This document shows, piece after piece, positions 20,310 through 33,800 of a DNA stretch of 64,000 nt; position 1 is the stretch's first letter; each line of letters opens with the position of its first letter. The stretch is from Meloidogyne chitwoodi (Eukaryota; Nematoda; Chromadorea; Rhabditida; Meloidogynidae), in contig JACZZP010000007.1 of assembly GCA_015183035.1 (NCBI GenBank), forward strand, positions 124,001 through 188,000. Reading direction: 5' to 3'. The notes beneath the pieces are model-generated. The model did not search any database. It worked only from the letters and a program-made list of their open reading frames with translations, and was not told where the DNA came from. Made by a program: the position numbers and the translations under genes.

Positions 20310-20457
20310 TCATGCCAAAAATTGCTACAAAAAAATTAAAATTGATTTACAAAAAAATAATTTAATTATTTTATTGAAAAATATCAATTATTAGAGTGGA
20401 TAAAAATAATTTAAAAAAATTTTATTCAAAAATTAAAAAGAAATAAGATTAAAAATT

Positions 20458-22356
20458 CTAATAGCACGAGAATGGTCTATATTTATAGCATTTTTGACAA
20501 AATTGTTGTCGTATTAAATTATCCGAAGGTCCAATATAAATTGTTGAAATTGAACTAATTGATTTAAAATCTGGTATGCAAGTGATCGTAGAAGAAGGAA
20601 ATAACTTTAATTTAAAAAATTAAAGAAAATTAAATAAAAAAAAACCTTGAAACATCTAGAACAACGTAAAAGATTATTACGCATTTCATTTTGTAAAATA
20701 ATTGGTAAACAATCTAAAATTTCTTGACGCAACAATTTAGTGTAAATATCTATATGATATTCACTATAAAAATAAATAAATAAAATATTTAATAAAAAAA
20801 TAAAATAAACCGATTATTATACAAAGCAGCTGAAGCTAAATTAATCAATTTTGGAATATCCAATTCACTTTTAGAAAATAATTTTTTATTTTTAACAATT
20901 AAAAGAGGATTTTTAAAAACATCAAATTCTTTGAATATAAGCCTTCTATCATTCATATCCAACGTTCTCCATTTTGTAAAAGTTGGGGAAAATAATGTAG
21001 CAGGTAAAAATTGAAGATTTGGCAGTTCACTTATATAAAGTTTTGTTAAACGAGGTAATAAATAAATCTTAAAAAATAAAAATAATTATTTAAATAAAAT
21101 AAATAAATTCATTCTTACATCTTCAGGTAATTCTTTAAACAAATTTATACTTAAATTGAGAGATTGAAGGTTTTTAAGACGTAATATACGATTTGATAAA
21201 TATAAAATTGAACAATCATTTAAATTGAGAATATTTAGTGAAATAGGAAGAGAATCGAGAAAGCAATCCTTTAACAGAAATAATTAAATAAAATATTTAA
21301 AATTAAACCGGTAAAATTTTCAAAGGATTTTTTGCCAAATCAAGCTCTGTCAATTGTGTCAAGTTTGAAATTGAACAAAAACGTCGCCAATTTTTAAGTG
21401 TCCAATTTTTGCCAAGATTATTGTCAGAAAGTGAGAGAAGAGATAAAAAATGAAGATTAAACCTTTAAAATTAAATAATAATTTAATCAAATTTATTTTC
21501 TTTTATAGAAAAGAAAAAAAAGAACTAACCATCTTAAATCAACATTTTGAAGTTTAATATTGTTAATAAAAAGTTGCTGAGAATTTCTTGGAAATCCTTT
21601 TCCATCATTCTTTGGATAGTCTTTTAATTTATAAATACTCAATTTAGTTCGAAAACGATTTTCATCAAAAATAATTGAAGAAATTGATTGCGGTTTTGAA
21701 GGAGAATTTGTTGACAGATTTTTGGTTTCTTTAATATTTTCAATTTTAGAAAGAAATGATTTGAGTCTTTCGTATTTTGCCTAAACAAAATTGTTTAAAA
21801 ATAAATTCTTAAAAAATTAAAAGAAAAACCAAAGAAATGTACAGCATAAGATTTTCTTCAGTAAATTTTATAGTTGCCTTGCCTTGCTTAATATGATCAC
21901 GCCAAATTTCAAGAGATTGTTTACCAAGCTTAAATTATAAATTAAAATTATTTTAAAAGAAAAATAAATTGTTAGAATTTCAAAAACAAAGTTTAATCAA
22001 GTCAAAATGCTTAAACAGAAAGAAAACTATTAAATGGAGTAAAACCTTCCACCTAAATGGTAAGGAAACCAACACATTACCAACAGACCACGGCAGCACC
22101 TGTTAAGCCTTACAATTTTTAACCCAATATAAGCTGTAAAATTAAAAAAAAACCTCAATCTGTCTATTGTTTGCATTCTGCGTTCTAATTCTCAAAAATT
22201 GTTTATCTTTCTTTCCTTGAACCTGATGATGACATAACACCAAAACAGCTAAATTAAAAATGTAATTATATATTTATTTATAAAAAAACCTCTTGTTTCT
22301 CTAAAAACTAATTTTCTTGTTGATTCTAAACGTATAGTACAGTCTAAAGTAGTCAT
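20458..22356 (-). CDS. lrr-1: Leucine-rich repeat protein 1 (LRR-1), CUL2 substrate receptor
   Basis: Start MTTLDCTIRLESTRK at 22356. Spliced exons give an N-terminal region like vertebrate LRR1 (AVLVLCHHQ, then FTEENLMLYISL after QGKATIKF), then LSIYKLKDYPKN and leucine-rich repeats (LTELDLAKNPLKILP, LQSLNLSINLFKELPED, LTKLYISELPNLQFLP). The C-terminus has paired cysteines (LLRCSRCF, FCQKCY), matching the Cys-containing tail of LRR1, and ends at TAG 20458-20460. LRR1 directs CUL2 ubiquitin ligase to the CMG replicative helicase during replication termination and to cell-cycle inhibitors in C. elegans. An intron between about 21930 and 22150 includes a tRNA-like sequence. It probably leads an operon with seipin. 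Confidence 0.8.
22036..22110 (-). tRNA. tRNA-like sequence in an LRR-1 intron (weak)
   Basis: Minus strand has GCCGTGGTCTGTTGGTAATG (A-box-like) and GGAAGGTTTTACTCC (diverged B-box). The anticodon region is not convincing. Listed because it continues the series of tRNA-like relics. Confidence 0.3.
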
Positions 22357-22435
22357 TAAACAACTTAAATATTTATTTGTATGCGACCAAAGTTTTTTGC
22401 AAAATTCATTGTCTAAAAATTTTGTTGAAGTAAAA

Positions 22436-22550
22436 CAAAAGGGACAAATGCCCGGGTAGGCGCAAGTAGTCTCTAATAACCTTTTTATCTCTAATTCTTA
22501 TTAACATACTATTTCGCGCCTACCTGGCTTGTGTCTACTCGGACCGTACC
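22436..22550. mobile_element. Palindromic MITE, CCGAGTAGAC family, copy 1
   Basis: GGGTAGGCGCAAGTAG on the left is inverse to CGCGCCTACCTGGCTTGTGT on the right, which ends TCTACTCGGAC. The core TTTTTATCTCTAATTC recurs in the copy at 28901. GC-rich arms stand out from the AT-rich spacer. Confidence 0.6.
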
Positions 22551-23583
22551 CAAAACATAGCAGAAAAATAAATATTGGCTTGAACCTTCCTTCAAATTAA
22601 CCAAAAAAAATCAAAAATTTTATTTAAAAATTAAAATGTAAAAAAAGTTTTACAATTTTAGCCGACACAAACAAAGTTCTATTGATTTTAATTGTTACAT
22701 AGTATAATTGCAGAAAAGATTAAATTGAAAAAAAATTAATTTACAATTATTTTTGTGTTGAAAAAGAAAAAATGGGAAATTTTTTAAGTTTTTTTTAAAA
22801 AAAATTCAATTAAAAGAGATGTAAAATGATAAAAGTATATAATAAAAACAAAATTAATATTTTTTGATAAGGAAAATCAATTTTTGAAAAAAAAATATTT
22901 ATAAAAGTATTATTTAGTGACAAATGATCCGATTTTGTAAACAACGAGTACAATTAGAATAGGCAAAGGCCATCTAAGCGCGGAATAGTATATAAAATGA
23001 ACAGTAGTGATAAAAAGGAAATTAGAGTATATTTGCGCCTACTCGGACATTTCCTACAAATTAATTTTTAAAGAAGACTTAAATATAAAAATTAAATAAA
23101 CAAATTTTAAGGTTAGAAATACAAATAATAGAGTAAAGTTATATTTTTCTAAATATTTTTTAAATTAAAAAATAATAAAATGAGGTTATCTAGAAAAATA
23201 ATTGAATCTATTTTTTACATTTAAAAAAATTGCATGGCAGAAATTTACACTTCTTCTTCCTCTTTTAATAAAAAAATGTTAATGAAAAATATTAAAAAAA
23301 TATATAAATTTATTAGATACATTAATTTAAAATTAATTTAAAAATTTTACAAAATTTAAAAAAAATCTAGCTTAAAAATCGCTTTAATAAAGTGTCACTT
23401 TTTTCTTCAAATTTAAACCTTTTGTATCCAATAAATTTAAAGACAAAAAAAGTTATATTTTTTACAATTAAATTTCAATAAAAAGTAAATTAAAATCACA
23501 ACAAAAAATTAAACAACAAAAAAAACCTTGTCTTCTCCCCAGAGTTTTTCACTTTTTATTTTATTATTCATCAGTCTACTTTT
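22551..23583. other. AT-rich spacer between LRR-1 and CPT1, with a diverged MITE copy
   Basis: About 22950-23052 carries a decayed second copy of the palindromic element (GGCCATCTAAGCGCGGAATA on the left, TTTGCGCCTACTCGGACATT on the right). The remainder shows only A/T runs and no coding signal. Confidence 0.5.
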
Positions 23584-26500
23584 TTATGCAAACAATTCCC
23601 TCATTTGACGTAAAGTATCTTTTAAATCTTCTCGGAATTTTTTAGAGCTCTAAAATTTAAAAAATTAAAAAAAATAATAATAAAAAAATCAAACAGTATT
23701 AGAAGCACTCTTTTTGGACGAAATATGAAAAGAAATTTGATTTTCTCCAGCAATTACATAAGAAACTCCATAACCAGTATCCGTAACTGGACCAAAACCT
23801 CCACCAGCGCTGACCAATTTTAATTTATCTTTCATTTCAACTGTTGGGCATTCTACCTCACATTGATTTAAAGGTGTTTGTGAAGTACTTAGTAAATATT
23901 GGGGAGGGAAAATCTAAAAACAAAAATAAGCAGAAATAAATTAAAAAATAAAATTATAAACCTTTTCAAAGAAAGGAGAACTCTCCTCCAAATAACGCAT
24001 AACCACATAAAGAGCAAATAAATGACGATCAACACCCTAAGAAAAAAATAAATTTAAAATAATAAAAAAAATTAAAAATAGATAAAAACCTTTCCACACA
24101 TTGCATCACGATAAAGTTGTTGGTGACGGTCAGCAGCAAGTCTTAACAAACGGAGTCTTTCTTCTCCCTAAAAAAACAATTATTTTTAAATAAAATGAAT
24201 AGAACACTTTTAAAATTAAAAAATAATAAAAAAGAAATAAAACCGTTTGTTTTTCATCCATCATTGCCCTAACAAAATCACAAGATTCAACAGTACACGA
24301 ACGGACAGTTTCGGTTCTTCCTTCACGATAAAGACGGGTCATTGATGCCTCATATGTCAAAGAAAATTTATCTTGATTCTAAATTAAATTTTTAAATTTT
24401 GTTTAAACAAAAAAGAAACCTTAAAATAAGTCAATTGCAAAGCCATTTGCATAAATGCATCAGGAGATATCTTCAATTTTTTAACAAATCCTTTTCCATA
24501 TTCTGTCCAAACTAACAAAGCCATTTCAACATCATCAATTAATTTTTGTGCTTCTTCCAATGATTCTTTAATTTTTTCCAAACAATCTTTATCAAATGCC
24601 CAATTTAATCTTTCTGGATGTAAAATTGTTAAAGGAGTTCCTTTACAATTTCCTTCTTCCGTATATCCTTGTAAACACAAATCTTTGAGTACAACAAATT
24701 CCATAAAATGGGCAGTTACTGCTGCATCTCCTTTAAGATTTTAAAAGTTAAATTTTTTTCGAAATTCCAGAAAAATTTCAAAAGATGTCAAATTGTTCAA
24801 AAAGACCAAAGTTTAAAAATAAAAAATTACCCCAAGAATGCTCTGCATTAATTCCTATACGAGCATCTGGTGAAATAATTAAATTGAAGGATTTGTCAAA
24901 CCAACTAAATAAAAAATAAAATTTAAAATAAAATTAAAATAATACCGATCATATCCTTTTCCATGTAACAAATTTTCTGCCCAACGATCAAGTTTTGAGG
25001 TATCTTCCTGAAAAAAGTTAAAATTATAAAGAAAAAAAAAAAATACGAAAATGTCCCTGCTAATTTTTCAAAATAATCCAGGCCTTTTACTGATTCATTT
25101 TTTAAATTTCAGGTTCAAAAATAGGCAAAAAAGACTTCCATTAAACAAAAAAATTTCTTTAAAAATTAACCGGATCATAAGAAACATGTTCATCATCCAA
25201 AATAACAGCAAAAGCAGCTCTTTCAATTGCTCTCAAAGACATTCTATTAATTCCATTAGAAAAGTGTTGGCGTCTAACTTTTGACCAATGATCACGTCGA
25301 CCTGCTGTGAGAGCAGCCAATTGCTGTTCACCTTCACAAGGCACTAAAGCGCTATCCAAAATTTCTTGGAAGGCTAGTTGGAGCTCACAAGGCTCCAAAA
25401 GACTGGAAAAAATTAAAAAATAAAATTTAAAAATTAATTTAATTTTTTACATACCGAACACCAGTGTGAACATTTAATTTAAACCAGCCTTTAAAAAATA
25501 AAAAATTAATCTAATAAAAACTAACATCCTTTGTGATAAACAGCAACATGTTTTGCATCATCCCAAACACGAAAATTATCACAATCTTCTCCAGGGGTAC
25601 GACAGGAATTAAAAAGACGAGTATACTGATTTGTGCAAAAAGGCACTTTGCTGCGTGGATTTATTGCAAACTTGAAAATTAAATTAATTAATTTAATTGT
25701 TTTTAAAGGTCGGAAGCCTCCATAAAATTAAAATAATTTAAAAAATTAAAAAAAAAAACAAACCGGAGAAACTTCTTGCCTATCAATCATACGACGGAAC
25801 AAAAGAGCAGCCCAAGTAATATTTGCAGCACGAGCAGCTTGTTTATTCGTTGGAGTAGGATTAAGAGTATCAAACCCGTCTAAAAAAAAAGCATTAAAAA
25901 TTTTATTGGAAAAAAAATTGCTTACAATAATTTGAATTAACCATTATAGGAGAACGTTGTTTATGATAAACATATTTCTCCCACCAATCAGAAACCTTTA
26001 AAACAAAATTTTCAAAATAAAATTTAAAAAATAAAATTTAAAAAATCACATAATTGCTCGAAAGCATCGATTTAATAAACAGATAACGTTGAAGACGAGG
26101 ACCCAAACCTTTTTGAAATTTTTCAGAAAGCATAGTCAATTCATCAAATTCTTCATCGGATAAAATTGGGCGCATAGAACGAAGGTGCTGAAATTGTATA
26201 TTTTAAAATTAGACAAAACTTTTAAATATAAATTTATAAAGAACACACAAACTTTATCAAGAGTACATTTTAAACTGGGAAGAGGCAAATGAGGCAAAGA
26301 CCCCTGAAATGAGTGCATTATTGGCTTACAGGCAGCCACAGCGTGTAAAGTTTTAAACCAAATTTTTGTAGAGAGGGAAATTTCTTTTCCATCATGGACA
26401 GACTCATACCTTTAATTTTTTTTTGAATTAAAATAAAATTTGTAAAAAATTTATTACATCCATCCACGATAGGAGAGAAACCATTTCAAACTTAGACGGA

Positions 26501-27292
26501 AGATTTGAACCAATGAAAACCTTTAAAAATTAAAAAAAATGATTTTATATTTTATACTATCAGACTATTGAAAATAAAAAGGTGAACTTTAAACTATAAA
26601 AAAATACCAAGAAATTGATCCCGAAAGGATTGACGCCAAAGTCCTTGAATAATTCCCGTTCCTAAAAAATATATTATTATTTTTAAAAATATAAAAATAA
26701 TCTTTTAAAAAAAATACCCAAACAAATAATAGAGAACATATTTATCCAATAAACGTGTCAAATTAATTCCAGTAGCGTCAATATCCCAAATTAAATAACA
26801 AGAAGAAACAACGCCAACTACAAGACCAAGGGAGTGAATATTTGCAGGAAATATTCCAGCAGTAAAATTATTCTAAAATTAACTTAATTAAAAAAAATTT
26901 TGAATAATTTTTTGAGTTTTTTTGTATTTTTAAAAGTTTAGGAAGATTTTTAAAAATGTTGGCAGAATTCCAAACATATAAACTCAACATTTAATACTAT
27001 GGTGTAGTGGTTAATTCTTTTGCTCTAAGGAGAAAAGACCATGGTTCGAAACCCATTGACTACTAAACATATTTTTCGCTTATTTTTAGTAATATTTCCC
27101 AAAAACTAGTTTAAATGTCTTTAAAATTATCAAAAAAAATTTCAAACTAACTTTAAACCTCGCAATACGTCTTTTATAAGAACGAGAAAATGCGTGCCAA
27201 ATATCCTTTAACAATTCCTGATCATAAGTTACAGAAATTCCATCATGAGTAACAGAAACATTTAAAGCTGCAATATTTCTTGCTTCTGCCAT
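23584..27292 (-). CDS. Carnitine O-palmitoyltransferase 1
   Basis: Start [20 protein letters not shown] resembles the CPT1 N-terminus. [18 protein letters not shown] and a following hydrophobic stretch fit the two outer-membrane segments. Then come [53 protein letters not shown] and [35 protein letters not shown] contains the catalytic His. [17 protein letters not shown] and the end [17 protein letters not shown] complete the choline/carnitine acyltransferase fold; stop at 23584-23586. CPT1 makes acylcarnitine from long-chain acyl-CoA on the mitochondrial outer membrane, the rate-limiting entry to beta-oxidation. About 16 short introns; intron 1 (26873-27151) is the longest and carries a tRNA-like sequence on the opposite strand. 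Confidence 0.95.
26992..27062 (+). tRNA. tRNA-like sequence in CPT1 intron 1
   Basis: ATGGTGTAGTGGTTAATTC (A-box-like) at about 27000 is followed by CCATGGTTCGAAACCCATTG (good B-box and T-stem). Anticodon stem TTTTGCTC...AAAAGA is ambiguous. Opposite strand to the host gene. Confidence 0.45.
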
Positions 27293-28900
27293 TTAATTGG
27301 AATAGAAAAATTTTTTATAATATTTATATAAATGAGTGTTGGTTATCTAAAAAAAAATAAAAAAATAAATTAAATAAATTATGACGAAGAAAGAACAAAA
27401 AAATAAACTATTTATGTATTTATTTTTACCTATTTATATTTATGTAATTATTAATATTTTTTGTTTTCTATTTTTGGTTTAACATACAAATAAATTTATT
27501 TTGGTATCTCTGTACTTTACTTATATTGAATGATAAAAAATATTAAAAATGAGAGAAAAATGATAAATGGGAGATTAATATAGGAGTCATTTTTTAGACT
27601 GTTAGAAAATTCCTTTAATTTTGGATAAGATGAATAAAATCTTGGAAATAGTAGAAATAGTAAAAGTTGAGATGGCCAGTTAGAACAAAACAGAAGAGGG
27701 TCCAAAAATTCAAATATGCAAAAACGAGTAAATTAGTAGATAAATAGTGGAGAATAGAGTCTTAACCCCCTTCTGTTTGTTCATTTAAAGACTAACCTTT
27801 TGTTTTCTCCCAAAAAGTGTTTACTTTGAACACTTTAAAACTTCTTTTAAATAACCAAAATCCTTAACGTAAATCAACACATTTTTAAAAAAAAAATATT
27901 TTTACTGGTTTGGCGAATGAAAAAAAAAGTAGTAGGGAAATTAGAAATAAATATTATTTGAAAAAATGAGAAAAAAAGAGTAATAGTAGTAGTAGTACTA
28001 GTTAGAAAATGTACTAAATATTGAGAAAAAAAGATTTTTATATTTTTGTTTCTCCTCCCCTCTCATTCCATAAAACCCAAACATCTTTTTTCTCTTTTAA
28101 TTCTCTCTATATAAAAGAATTTTGCCCCCTTCTTTATACATCATTATAAGAGACACACCACGTGTGTATATCGGCGATAAATGACTAAAGTCATGCTTTC
28201 GTTCACTGTCGTATTTCCCAATACACTGCTGACTGAGTAAACTATGGACTTTGTACCTTATAGACAAACAAGAAAAAATTTGAAAATAATAAGAAATGTC
28301 ACTTTAGAGTATTTAAAAAATAAAAAAAAGGATGAAAGAAAAAACAGAGAAAATACAAATACTCAAATGTAAAAAATTAAATATACTAACAAAACTTTCA
28401 TAATGTCAACTAATAAAATGTTAAAAAATATATAAAATTTGGAATGCTGACAAAAATCTGTAAAAAAAGGTTTTCGACAAAATGACATCTTTACTATCTT
28501 TTTTTGATTAGTAGAACATTGTTAGCACAAAATTTTGTTTATTAAAATTAGAAAATTTTTTGTTAAATATTTTAAACAAAAATATTTAATATAATTTCCA
28601 GACTCTATTGTCTAAAATTTAAAAAATGCAAGCGATAGATACATAAACATAAGAAAAATATTTATATGAGAGTTTTCCCAGAGAAAAACAAATGACAATT
28701 GCCTCAGATATATTTGAATAAATACGTAAATTCTCTATAATCTTTTTTTTAATTCTTCTTAATTTCATTTTACCAGAAGCAAAGTTTTAAAAAAAATCAA
28801 AAAGATTAAAAGTAAATAAAAAAATAAGAGGGGAAAAATAATAAAATAGTCAGAGAACAAAATAACTCTCTTCCCTTTTTTCTATTGGTAAAAGAGAGAA

Positions 28901-29022
28901 GTCCGACTAGACACAACCGGCCAATAGGCGTTAGTTAGTCTAGTTTCATCTTTATCTCTAACTTCCTCTTTAATTAGCCAGCATCTTATTTCACGCCTAG
29001 TAGGCCGGCGTCTAGTCGGTAC
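28901..29022. mobile_element. Palindromic MITE, CCGACTAGAC family, best copy
   Basis: GTCCGACTAGACACAACCGG followed by CCAATAGGCG is inverse to CGCCTAGTAGGCCGGCGTCT followed by AGTCGGTAC. Arms are about 30 bp with a few mismatches, around a TTTATCTCTAACTTCC core shared with the copy at 22436. Confidence 0.75.
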
Positions 29023-29479
29023 CCTGTAGAAATTTATTACAAATAAATACAAAAAGGTATTTCCGCTGTACAATTAAAATATTTGATTGTAAAAATTTTT
29101 AATCAGAAGAGAGGATCAAAGTCCAAAAATAATAATTTTGTGACAGTAAAAAAATTTGAAAAAAATATATTTAATTTTTGTTTACCCTCTCTAAATTGCA
29201 ATTATTTTAAAATTAAAAATTAAAGAAAATACAAAGTTCATTTTTGAAAAAATGTTCAATTAGTAATAAAAAAAGTATAAAAAAATACTGATTTTCAAAA
29301 TAAAATTTCAAAAATTTAGATAAAGACAAAAAGGAATATTTTTTGGTTATTTTAAAAGATAAATAATTAATTAAAATTTAATGAGTTTCATATACTACTT
29401 AAAACCTTTTTTTTTTATTTGATGCTTGAATTTTTAAAATTTATTAGATATGAAGAAATTACCCATTTTAAAAAGGGAA

Positions 29480-29577
29480 AGGCCAGGGATAGCGGTTGGA
29501 ATCAAACCAGCGCTTTTGTTCTTGCTACCATAAAAAACCGAAGCGCTTAACCACTACACCACAACGACACTTGTTTG
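29480..29577 (-). tRNA. tRNA-like sequence, Ser/Leu-like layout
   Basis: Minus strand GTTGTGGTGTAGTGGTTAAG (A-box) and GCTGGTTTGATTCCAACCGC (B-box within a well-paired T-stem GGTT/AACC). The region between is long with an AT-rich insert. The 5' end GTCGTTG resembles tRNA-Ser but the 3' acceptor does not pair with it. Confidence 0.45.
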
Positions 29578-30891
29578 GAGAGAACAATTAATTGGTAATA
29601 AATTCATAGAGAATCAAGTAAAAAGAGATATGAAAAGATAATGACTTACATTAATAAGATTTTTTACACAGTTAGAAGCACAGAAATCATGAAACAACAA
29701 GAAGAATCTTTAAAAAAAAAACATTTTTTTTAAATTTATTTTTTTAATTTTATTTTTTTAATTTTATTGCTTACCTTTTTTAATTATTTTTTAACTGTGC
29801 CTATATTTGTAATTTTTTTTTTAATTTTTAAGAATTCTTCTTCTTTTTGCCTCAAAGTATATATTTAAAAATGCCTTAAATTTATTAAACTATTTTATTA
29901 TTAAAAAATAAAAAATATTTTTTTTATTTATTTTTGCATTATATCAAAACATTTTTTAGAAATTAAATTAAATAATTAACATATTCATTTTTATCCAAAC
30001 ATTTAAAAAAAAAATTGAATATTATAGAAAAAAAAGCAAAATTTTTCAACTCTAAAATGTTTTTTTAACAACAAAAAATATATAACTACGCGATAAAATT
30101 GGAAAAAAATTTTTTTTGAAAAATAAATTTGACAAAAAATATATTTTTTTAATCAAAAAAAATTTTTTCTTAAAGAAAGACAACATAAAAATAAATTTCT
30201 CTCAATTATCTCAAAAAACAACGCAGAGATTAAATAGAGAAAAAGAGACAAAAAAATTTATGGATGGATAATTTGAATAATATTTTTTTTAAATTTTTTT
30301 TTGGAGTAAAATTAAAAATAATAAAATTAATAATTTTGTTTTTTTTTCCATTTTTTAATAAAAAAAAATCAGAGATGTAGTTAAGAAGAAAAAATAATTA
30401 TTATAAAAAAGAGAGAGAGGCTCAACAAATCATTTTTTGAAATTATTTTCTTTAAAATATATATATATTTGTAATTAAAAAAAAAGAATAATAAAAAGAG
30501 ACAAAGAAGATATATTTATAATAGCTATTATTTAGTGTGTAAAAAATTTTCTAAAATTTTTTTTTGTTAAAATTAGACTTTTTTAATCTCTCATTTCGGT
30601 GAAATTAAATTCTCTATTAATAAAATCTTTTTAAAATAATTTTAATTGATTATTCAAAAAATAGCTATCATATATATTTACTACAACCCTCTCTCCTTTT
30701 TAATTAATTAAAAAAAAAAATCTCAGAAAAAAATTTTTTTTAATTGGATGATATCGCCGGGTTCTTTTTCTGAACATTATAATTATAAATAAAATATTAA
30801 ATCAATAAATTTTGGAGCAGATAAAGAATAATAGCAGTCTTTAAAATAAAATAAAACCATAATTTTCTTAATAAAAAAAATAAAAATATTG

Positions 30892-33800
30892 CTACTTCCC
30901 TGTTGATATTAATGTTCCTCCTCCTCCTCCTCTGCTTCCATTATTATTATTATTTCCTCCTCTCATATTACATCTTTGATTTTCTATATTTTGTTCACGT
31001 TGTGCAGCACGGGCAGGCTTTAAATTAAATTAATTAAAATTTAATTAAAAATAATAAAAAAAACCTCATTTATATAAGACTCATCATTTCTATATTTTGC
31101 CAGTTCTCGTGCAATTATTGGATTTACAGCCAATTGATTGCTGTACTTACAATCTAAAAAATATATAATAAAAAACCAGAATTCTGATTTTTAAAAAATA
31201 AAAATCAGAATGATCTTCAAAAATTAAAAAATCAGAATTCTGATAATGCACTCTTAAGAATCAGAATTTAAGAATTACAAATCAGAATTAAGACAATTAG
31301 TTTTCAGAATCAGAATTAAATCTCTCAGAATTATTAAAGATATAGAATTCTGATTTATTTATTTTAAAAAAATCAGAAAATAAAAAATCATAATATTCTT
31401 ACGTTTTAAAAATGATAAAAATTTCTGAAGTCCATGTTTATGACCCATTTTAATATCAAACAAAGTAATCTCCTGAAAATCATTATAAAGTTGTGGACGC
31501 ATTTTTAATTCCAATCCATAGCTATAAAATCGAAATAAAGATTCTATTCCATAGCGAAATCTTTAAAAAATAAATTTAAATAAATTTAAAAAAAATAAAA
31601 ATATACCCATGCTCCGCATCGTCCAAAGCAAATTTACGAAATTCATTGTACATTGAACGATTAAAATTGTCACGTAAAAAGTATGTCCAAAAACGATAAA
31701 GAGTATTCATCTTATTTTTTTAAATTAAAATTTTTTTTAAAATTTTTAAACCTCAGGAACATCATAGCCACAAGCTTCTCTTTGTTTTTTACATTGAGTT
31801 TTCCAAGCACTATAAATCTAAAAAAATATAATTTAAAGAAAATTAGGCATTTATTGGTGGTAACCCTCAAAAAAGCCACTACCTCTATCTATTCGAACTC
31901 TCGGAAAACGCGTCGGTGAAAAATGAGAAAATAAAGGAACTACCAAATATCAAGAAAAAACAAAAATATATAACACAAATTGTATTTTTATGTTTTTTGA
32001 TTTTTTTATAACTCTTTAACAGACCCATTTTTGGACAAGACCAATTTTCTTCAATAAAATTGCCCCCATTATTTTTTTAATTTTCTAACTAACCTGTTGC
32101 TCATATCCATTCTCTTGTAAGAGAGAAACAGATGGATGAACTAATAAAATATTATTATTATTTGAAACAGCTGTTTTAGATGAATCAATTAAACCAGCGG
32201 TAGTATTTTCTTGATTTTCATCACTTGAAAATTTTAAAAATTACTACAAAAAATAATTTTAAAGAAAACTTTCTGGAAGTTGTACGAGAACGAACACCTA
32301 ACACCCAACCAACAGACATAACCTTTAAAAAAATTATTTTTTAATCAAGAAAATAATATTCTAATAATTAAAAAAAAATTATATTTTTTCCAAACCTGAG
32401 GATTCTTTGCCGCTTGTTGCGCAGAATAGAAACGTTGAATTTTGTCAGCGTTTGCTCTTCTAGCAAGTGGACTTTTTGGCTAAAAAGAATTTTTTTAATT
32501 AAAAAAAATTTTAAATAAAAAAACAAACAACAGAAGCACTAGCAGCTGCTCTTTCAATTGCTTTAGTCCTCCAAACAGATTCAGAAGGATTTTTTATTCC
32601 TCCTCCTTTTTTATCATTATGGTCATTATTATGTTTGAAAGCATCCTAAAAATAAAATTTTCAAAAAAAAATTAAAATTGTTTTTTTTACATTTTTAGCC
32701 TTATTTGCCCACAAATCTTCTTCAACTTTTTTAAGAATATGATCAATTTCCTTCGCAGACATTTTTCTACATTTTTTAGAATGTGGAGGTGTTTGAGTAA
32801 CAATTATAAGTTTATTACAATGAGCATCATCTAAATCATCAACTTCTTTTTCTAGTTGTTGATTTTTTCCATTATTATTATTATTTTCTAATTCTGAATC
32901 AAATTTAAAATCTAATTGTTCAGAAATTGTTGAAGAACAATTATTATTATTAACATTTTCTTTTTCTTTATTTCTTCCTCCTCTTACTCCTCCACTACTA
33001 CTACCATTGGAAGAAGAATTATTTCGTCTTGTTGTTGAAATTAAACGATTATTATTATTATTATTATTTTTTCTTTTATTTCGTTTAGTTTTAACTTCCA
33101 TCCAACAATCGGTAGTATTAGTAGTATTATTGTCATCCTCATTCCTTTCAGATGATTCATCTTCACCTTCTTCTTCATCTTCTTTTAATTTTTCTTCTTC
33201 TTCTTCATCATCTTCTTCGTCCAAATCATCTTTTTCTTCTTGATGATGATCCTTTTTTGGAATGACCTCATCTTCTTTTTTATTAAAAACAACATTTTTT
33301 TCAGAATCAAATAAATATTTATCACAAGATTTATTTATCGGTTGATTGTCAATACTAAAATAAATAAATTCAAATTAAATATTCTAAAAAGAAGGCAGAA
33401 AATAATTTAACAAATTTAAATGGACCCTAATTTTAAAATAATATCTCATTTAATTGATTGAAAAATTTGAATTATGTTTAAAAAATTTCAAAATTATCTG
33501 GACTTAATTTTCAATTTTTAAACTTTTAATTAAACTTAAAAAAAAAGATAAACCTCTTTTCTTCTTCAGCAAAGTCATCAACCTTATTCTGTCCCACCAC
33601 AGCCTTTTCACAACAACTTTCTTTTTTCAAAATTTTATTATTTCCAAAAACTTTCTTAACAGAATCAACCTTCTCCACAGAATCTACCTTTTTTAAATTT
33701 TCTTCTTCTTCATTTTCAAATGATTTGCATGTCTTAATTTCCTCTTTTTCTTCATCATTTTTTCCCAATATTTGTTGATACTGTCCTTCCTTATTTTCTT

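Larger units (their letters stand above)
27293..30891. other. 3.6-kb AT-rich intergenic region
   Basis: Between the CPT1 start and LARP1 stop. It contains a TATA-like CTATATAAAAG (28108-28118) with a GC-balanced stretch after it (28140-28260), a palindromic MITE (28901-29022) and a tRNA-like sequence (29480-29577). The remainder is A/T runs, with no supported coding region. Confidence 0.6.
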
